In this document: positions 61,032 to 64,000 of the stretch, in pieces
Position numbering within the stretch: the stretch's first letter is position 1
Layout: each line of letters opens with the position of its first letter
Assembly: GCA_001898335.1 (NCBI GenBank)
Contig: MKTS01000016.1
Location: 1-64,000, forward strand
Direction: 5' to 3'
Source: Mucilaginibacter sp. 44-25
Lineage (GTDB): Bacteria; Bacteroidota; Bacteroidia; Sphingobacteriales; Sphingobacteriaceae
Length of the DNA stretch: 64,000 nucleotides
Program-made: the position numbers and the translations under genes
The notes under the pieces: model-generated
Databases searched by the model: none
Seen by the model: only the letters and a program-made list of their open reading frames with translations
Told to the model about the DNA's origin: nothing

Positions 61032-62678
61032 CTATCTCCAGGCCTTATACTGATTGATCAAACCGTTGGTTGATGAATCGTGGCTGCTTACCTCGGCATC
61101 ATCTTTAAGTTCCGGCAGAATTTTACCGGCCAGTTGCTTGCCAAGTTCAACGCCCCATTGGTCAAAGCTGTAAATATCCCAGATAATGCCCTGGGTAAAT
61201 ATCTTATGCTCATACATGGCAATGAGTGACCCCAGCGTGCGTGGTGTTATTTTTTTCACTAATATAGAATTGGTTGGGCGGTTACCTTCAAACACTTTGA
61301 ACGGTGCTATCTTGGCGATCTCCTCTTCGGTCTTACCGGCCTTTTTCAGTTCGTCAATCACCACCTCTTCGGTTTTACCGTTCATTAACGCCTCGGTTTG
61401 GGCGAAGAAGTTGGACAGCAGCATCTGGTGATGCTCGCCCAGCGGGTTATGTGATTGCGCTGGCGCGATAAAGTCACAAGGGATCAGTTTGGTACCCTGA
61501 TGTATCAACTGGTAAAACGCGTGCTGGCCGTTGGTACCAGGTTCGCCCCAGATCACCGGGCCGGTTTGGTAATCTACATGGTTGCCGTTACGGTCAACAT
61601 GTTTGCCGTTGCTCTCCATATCCCCCTGCTGGAAATAAGCCGCGAAGCGATGCATGTATTGGTCATATGGCAGAATAGCCTGTGTTTCGGCTTCAAAGAA
61701 GTTGTTATGCCAAATACCTATTAAACCTAATATGGCCGGTAGGTTCTGCTCTATCGGCGCGGTTTTAAAATGCTCGTCCATAGCATGTGCGCCGGCAAGC
61801 AGTTCTTCAAAGTTCTCAAAGCCGATGCTTAGCACTATGGATAAGCCAATAGCGCTCCATAACGAGTAACGGCCACCCACCCAATCCCAAAACTCAAACA
61901 TGTTGGCGGTATCGATACCAAATTCGGCTACGCCTTTACTGTTGGTTGAGAGCGCCGCGAAATGCTTGGCCACATCTTCCTGCTTACCGCCTGCTTTAAT
62001 AAACCAGTCGCGGGCGCTGTGGGCGTTGGCCATGGTTTCCTGCGTGGTAAACGTTTTAGAAGCAATGAGGAACAAAGTGGTTTCCGGGTTAAGCGGTTTC
62101 AGTGTTTCTACTATATGCGTTGCATCAACGTTTGATACAAAGTGCAGGTTCAAATGGTTCTTGTAAGGTTTTAAAGCTTCGGTAACCATTACGGGGCCCA
62201 GGTCTGAGCCACCAATACCGATGTTCACTACATCGGTAATGGCTTTACCGGTATATCCCTTCCATGAGCCGGATATGATCTTTTCGCTAAAGTCTTTCAT
62301 CTGTTGCAACACCCGGTTCACATCGGGCATTACATCTTTCCCATCAACCAAAATTGGGGTATTGCTGCGGTTACGCAAGGCAATGTGTAATACCGGCCGG
62401 CCTTCGGTCACGTTTATTTTCTCGCCGCTAAACATGGCTTCTATTGCCTCATTTAGGCCACACTCTTTTGCCAACTGTATCAAAAGGGCTATGGTTTCGT
62501 CGTCAACCCGGTTTTTTGAGTAGTCGAGAAGGATGTCTTCAAACTGTAACGAGAATTTTTCAAATCTTTCGCTATCAGCATCAAAAAGTTCTTTCAGGCT
62601 TTTGGCCACTATATCAATGTAGTGGTCTGTAAGGTATTGATATGCCTGGGTAGATGTAAAATCAATATTAGGTAGCAT
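61032..62678 (-). CDS. pgi: Glucose-6-phosphate isomerase
   Basis: A 548-residue enzyme from the ATG at 62678 (MLPNIDFTSTQAYQYL); an upstream in-frame start at 62750 lies before the -7 element and is rejected. Family signatures: VVNIGIGGSDLGPVMVTEAL, FVSNVDATHIVETL, SKTFTTQETMANA, FWDWVGGRYSLWSAIGLS (PGI signature 1) and GVELGKQLAGKI (signature 2). It interconverts glucose 6-phosphate and fructose 6-phosphate in the cytoplasm. Confidence 0.97.
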   Translation of the reverse strand: MLPNIDFTSTQAYQYLTDHYIDIVAKSLKELFDADSERFEKFSLQFEDILLDYSKNRVDDETIALLIQLAKECGLNEAIEAMFSGEKINVTEGRPVLHIALRNRSNTPILVDGKDVMPDVNRVLQQMKDFSEKIISGSWKGYTGKAITDVVNIGIGGSDLGPVMVTEALKPYKNHLNLHFVSNVDATHIVETLKPLNPETTLFLIASKTFTTQETMANAHSARDWFIKAGGKQEDVAKHFAALSTNSKGVAEFGIDTANMFEFWDWVGGRYSLWSAIGLSIVLSIGFENFEELLAGAHAMDEHFKTAPIEQNLPAILGLIGIWHNNFFEAETQAILPYDQYMHRFAAYFQQGDMESNGKHVDRNGNHVDYQTGPVIWGEPGTNGQHAFYQLIHQGTKLIPCDFIAPAQSHNPLGEHHQMLLSNFFAQTEALMNGKTEEVVIDELKKAGKTEEEIAKIAPFKVFEGNRPTNSILVKKITPRTLGSLIAMYEHKIFTQGIIWDIYSFDQWGVELGKQLAGKILPELKDDAEVSSHDSSTNGLINQYKAWR

Positions 62679-62697
62679 AATGGAAATGAGTTTTAAG

Positions 62698-62705
62698 CAA
62701 ATGTA
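62698..62705 (-). promoter_or_regulatory. -7 element of pgi
   Basis: On the minus strand TACATTTG matches TAnnTTTG, 19 bases before the pgi ATG. A TTTG lies at 62733-62730, spacing about 24. Confidence 0.5.
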
Positions 62706-62929
62706 ATAAGATAAACCAAGGCTACTAACCAAAGTTTTCAATGAGGCCAAACCTTACATAAAAGTGGCAGTCTTAGTGTTTAATTAACACCTTCTCGGAT
62801 TGTCATATTTGTAAAATATTCACCTGTTACCTACTCTGTTGGCTTGTTTGTGGCAGCATTTTTGACCTAATTTTAACAAGATTAAAAAATTGTAATGATT
62901 TTATAAATCTTACATTAACACACAAAGCT

Positions 62930-63367
62930 ATGTTTGAAAAACTCTTTATGCTGGTAAAAAATAACGCCGGTACGGCTGTTATAAACAACCCCGAAATTCA
63001 GGAAAAAGACCGTGATGCCGTGATGAATGATGCTTCGAGCTCTATTATCGAAGTATTGAAAGGTCAACTGGATAATGGCAAGTTAAAAGACCTGGTAAAA
63101 TATTTCCAGTACCCGGGTATTTACGAAAACCCTCTTATTGACAGTGCCGTTAACCGCTTTACCAATAAGCTGAACAACTTTTACAACCTTACCGCGGAAA
63201 AAGCCTCAGAAATTGCGCATAACCTGATACCGCCTGTGATGCAGGAAATGATCAAACAATCTAAACTGGAAGATAAAAACAACGACTTTAGCTTAAGCGC
63301 TATGCTAAGCAAACTAACCGGCAATATGAATATTGCACCGCTGTTGCAGCAGTTACGCATGGCATAA
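62930..63367 (+). CDS. Conserved hypothetical protein (145 aa)
   Basis: A soluble helical protein (MFEKLFMLVKNNAGTAVINN). The pattern of amphipathic helices with GQLDNGKLKDLVKYFQ and a final ...MNIAPLLQQLRMA resembles small DUF937-like proteins, but no firm assignment is possible. It lies between pgi (divergent) and prfB (same strand, 95 bases). Confidence 0.65.
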   Translation: MFEKLFMLVKNNAGTAVINNPEIQEKDRDAVMNDASSSIIEVLKGQLDNGKLKDLVKYFQYPGIYENPLIDSAVNRFTNKLNNFYNLTAEKASEIAHNLIPPVMQEMIKQSKLEDKNNDFSLSAMLSKLTGNMNIAPLLQQLRMA

Positions 63368-63449
63368 CATTAAAAGCTAAAGAGTTTAAAAGGCTTAGGT
63401 TGCTCACCGCGATTTAAGCCTTTTTTGTTTATCGCCTTTCCATTTTATT

Positions 63450-63457
63450 TATATTTG
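63450..63457 (+). promoter_or_regulatory. -7 element of prfB
   Basis: TATATTTG matches TAnnTTTG; TTTG at 63424-63427 lies 22 bases upstream. The ATG is only 5 bases downstream, so the transcript may be nearly leaderless. Confidence 0.55.
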
Positions 63458-63462
63458 CCTTT

Positions 63463-64000
63463 ATGACTAAAGAAAACATCCAGGATTTAAGGGACAGAGT
63501 AACGTCCCTGAGGAGGCATCTTTGACATCGATACCAAACTCGATGCGATGCAGAAAGAACAGGATATAACCATAGGCCCTAATTTTTGGGACCATCCAAA
63601 AGAAGCCGAAAAGGTACTGGCTTCCATCAAAACCAAAAAAGTTTGGACGGATGCCTTTCAAAAGGTGGCATCAATAGTAGAAGATACTAACGTACTGTTT
63701 GAGTTTTACCAGAGCGGCGATGCCAGCGAGGCCGAAATGAAGGAACAGTTTGACAATGCCGTTACCGCGGTTGAAGAGCTGGAATTTAAAAACATGCTGA
63801 GCGCAGAGGAGGACCAGCTGAATGCCGTGCTACAGATAACCGCAGGCGCCGGTGGTACCGAAAGCTGCGACTGGGCCAGTATGCTCATGCGTATGTACAT
63901 TATGTGGGGCGAAAAGAACGGCTATAAAGTTACCGAGCAGGATTACCAGGAAGGTGACGTAGCCGGTGTTAAAACCGTTACGCTGCAATTTGAAGGCGAT
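63463..64000 (+). CDS. prfB: Peptide chain release factor 2, partial, with programmed +1 frameshift
   Basis: Phase one encodes MTKENIQDLRDRVTSLRRHL and stops at TGA (63523-63525). The rest continues in the +1 phase from GAC at 63524 (DIDTKLDAMQKEQDI...), reaching ITAGAGGTESCDWASMLMRMY, the RF2 core. RF2 recognises UGA and UAA stops. The GGQ motif lies outside the window; the protein runs off the right edge. Confidence 0.93.
63511..63526 (+). promoter_or_regulatory. prfB +1 frameshift signal
   Basis: AGGAGG (63511-63516), a strong internal Shine-Dalgarno sequence, lies three bases before CTT TGA C (63520-63526). The UGA is read slowly when RF2 is scarce, so the ribosome slips +1: autoregulation as in E. 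coli. Confidence 0.93.

Overview
The window looks like a chromosomal segment of a Bacteroidota bacterium of the Sphingobacteriaceae type (Mucilaginibacter/Pedobacter-like; the genus is inferred). Signs are a SusC/SusD pair, a complete alternative complex III plus caa3-type oxidase cluster in the order usual for this phylum, RHS proteins of the DUF6443 type, and several -7 promoter elements of the form TAnnTTTG with few Shine-Dalgarno sequences.

Layout. (1) 1-6021, minus strand: a cell-surface operon with a tail-fibre-like protein, a 1419-residue RHS-type secreted protein and the N-terminal part of a DUF6443 RHS protein running off the left edge. (2) 6411-8641, minus: a compact operon of serine recombinase, a 64-residue Cys-containing peptide with tandem heptads, and a radical SAM/SPASM enzyme with a PqqD-like N-terminus. 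This reads as a small, apparently undescribed RiPP (modified peptide) system and is the most interesting locus here. (3) 8855-20350: a mobilizable element with small cargo genes, MobC, a MOBP-like relaxase, a VirD4/TraG coupling protein, a candidate oriT, a two-gene membrane/GAF-like cassette, an IS481 remnant, a Toprim protein, two AlpA-like proteins and a P4-type tyrosine integrase. (4) 20716-24381, minus: a Rad50-like ATPase with a zinc hook and a HEPN-like RNx5H motif plus a 63-residue partner (probable defence cassette), followed by remnants of a second mobile module that stop just before a tRNA-Met gene (24620-24693). (5) 25037-38731: ordinary chromosomal genes (DoxX, DUF4256, YdcF-type protein, a SusC/SusD/glycerophosphodiesterase locus, an NHL lipoprotein, an amino-acid permease, an amidohydrolase). 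(6) 38825-57244, minus: OmpA, DUF2461 and the terminal respiratory cluster actABCDEF-ctaCD-ctaA-cyoE-cox3-cox3-cox4-SCO-DUF420. (7) 57937-64000: a deoxyhypusine synthase-like protein, a BamA/TamA-type outer-membrane protein, glucose-6-phosphate isomerase and the start of prfB with its programmed +1 frameshift.

In the respiratory cluster the Act complex would oxidise menaquinol and pass electrons through its cytochromes to the aa3-type oxidase. CyoE and CtaA make heme A, and SCO and DUF420 proteins probably help assembly. The mobile region carries its own relaxase, coupling protein and integrase but no conjugation pore, so it is probably mobilised by a helper.
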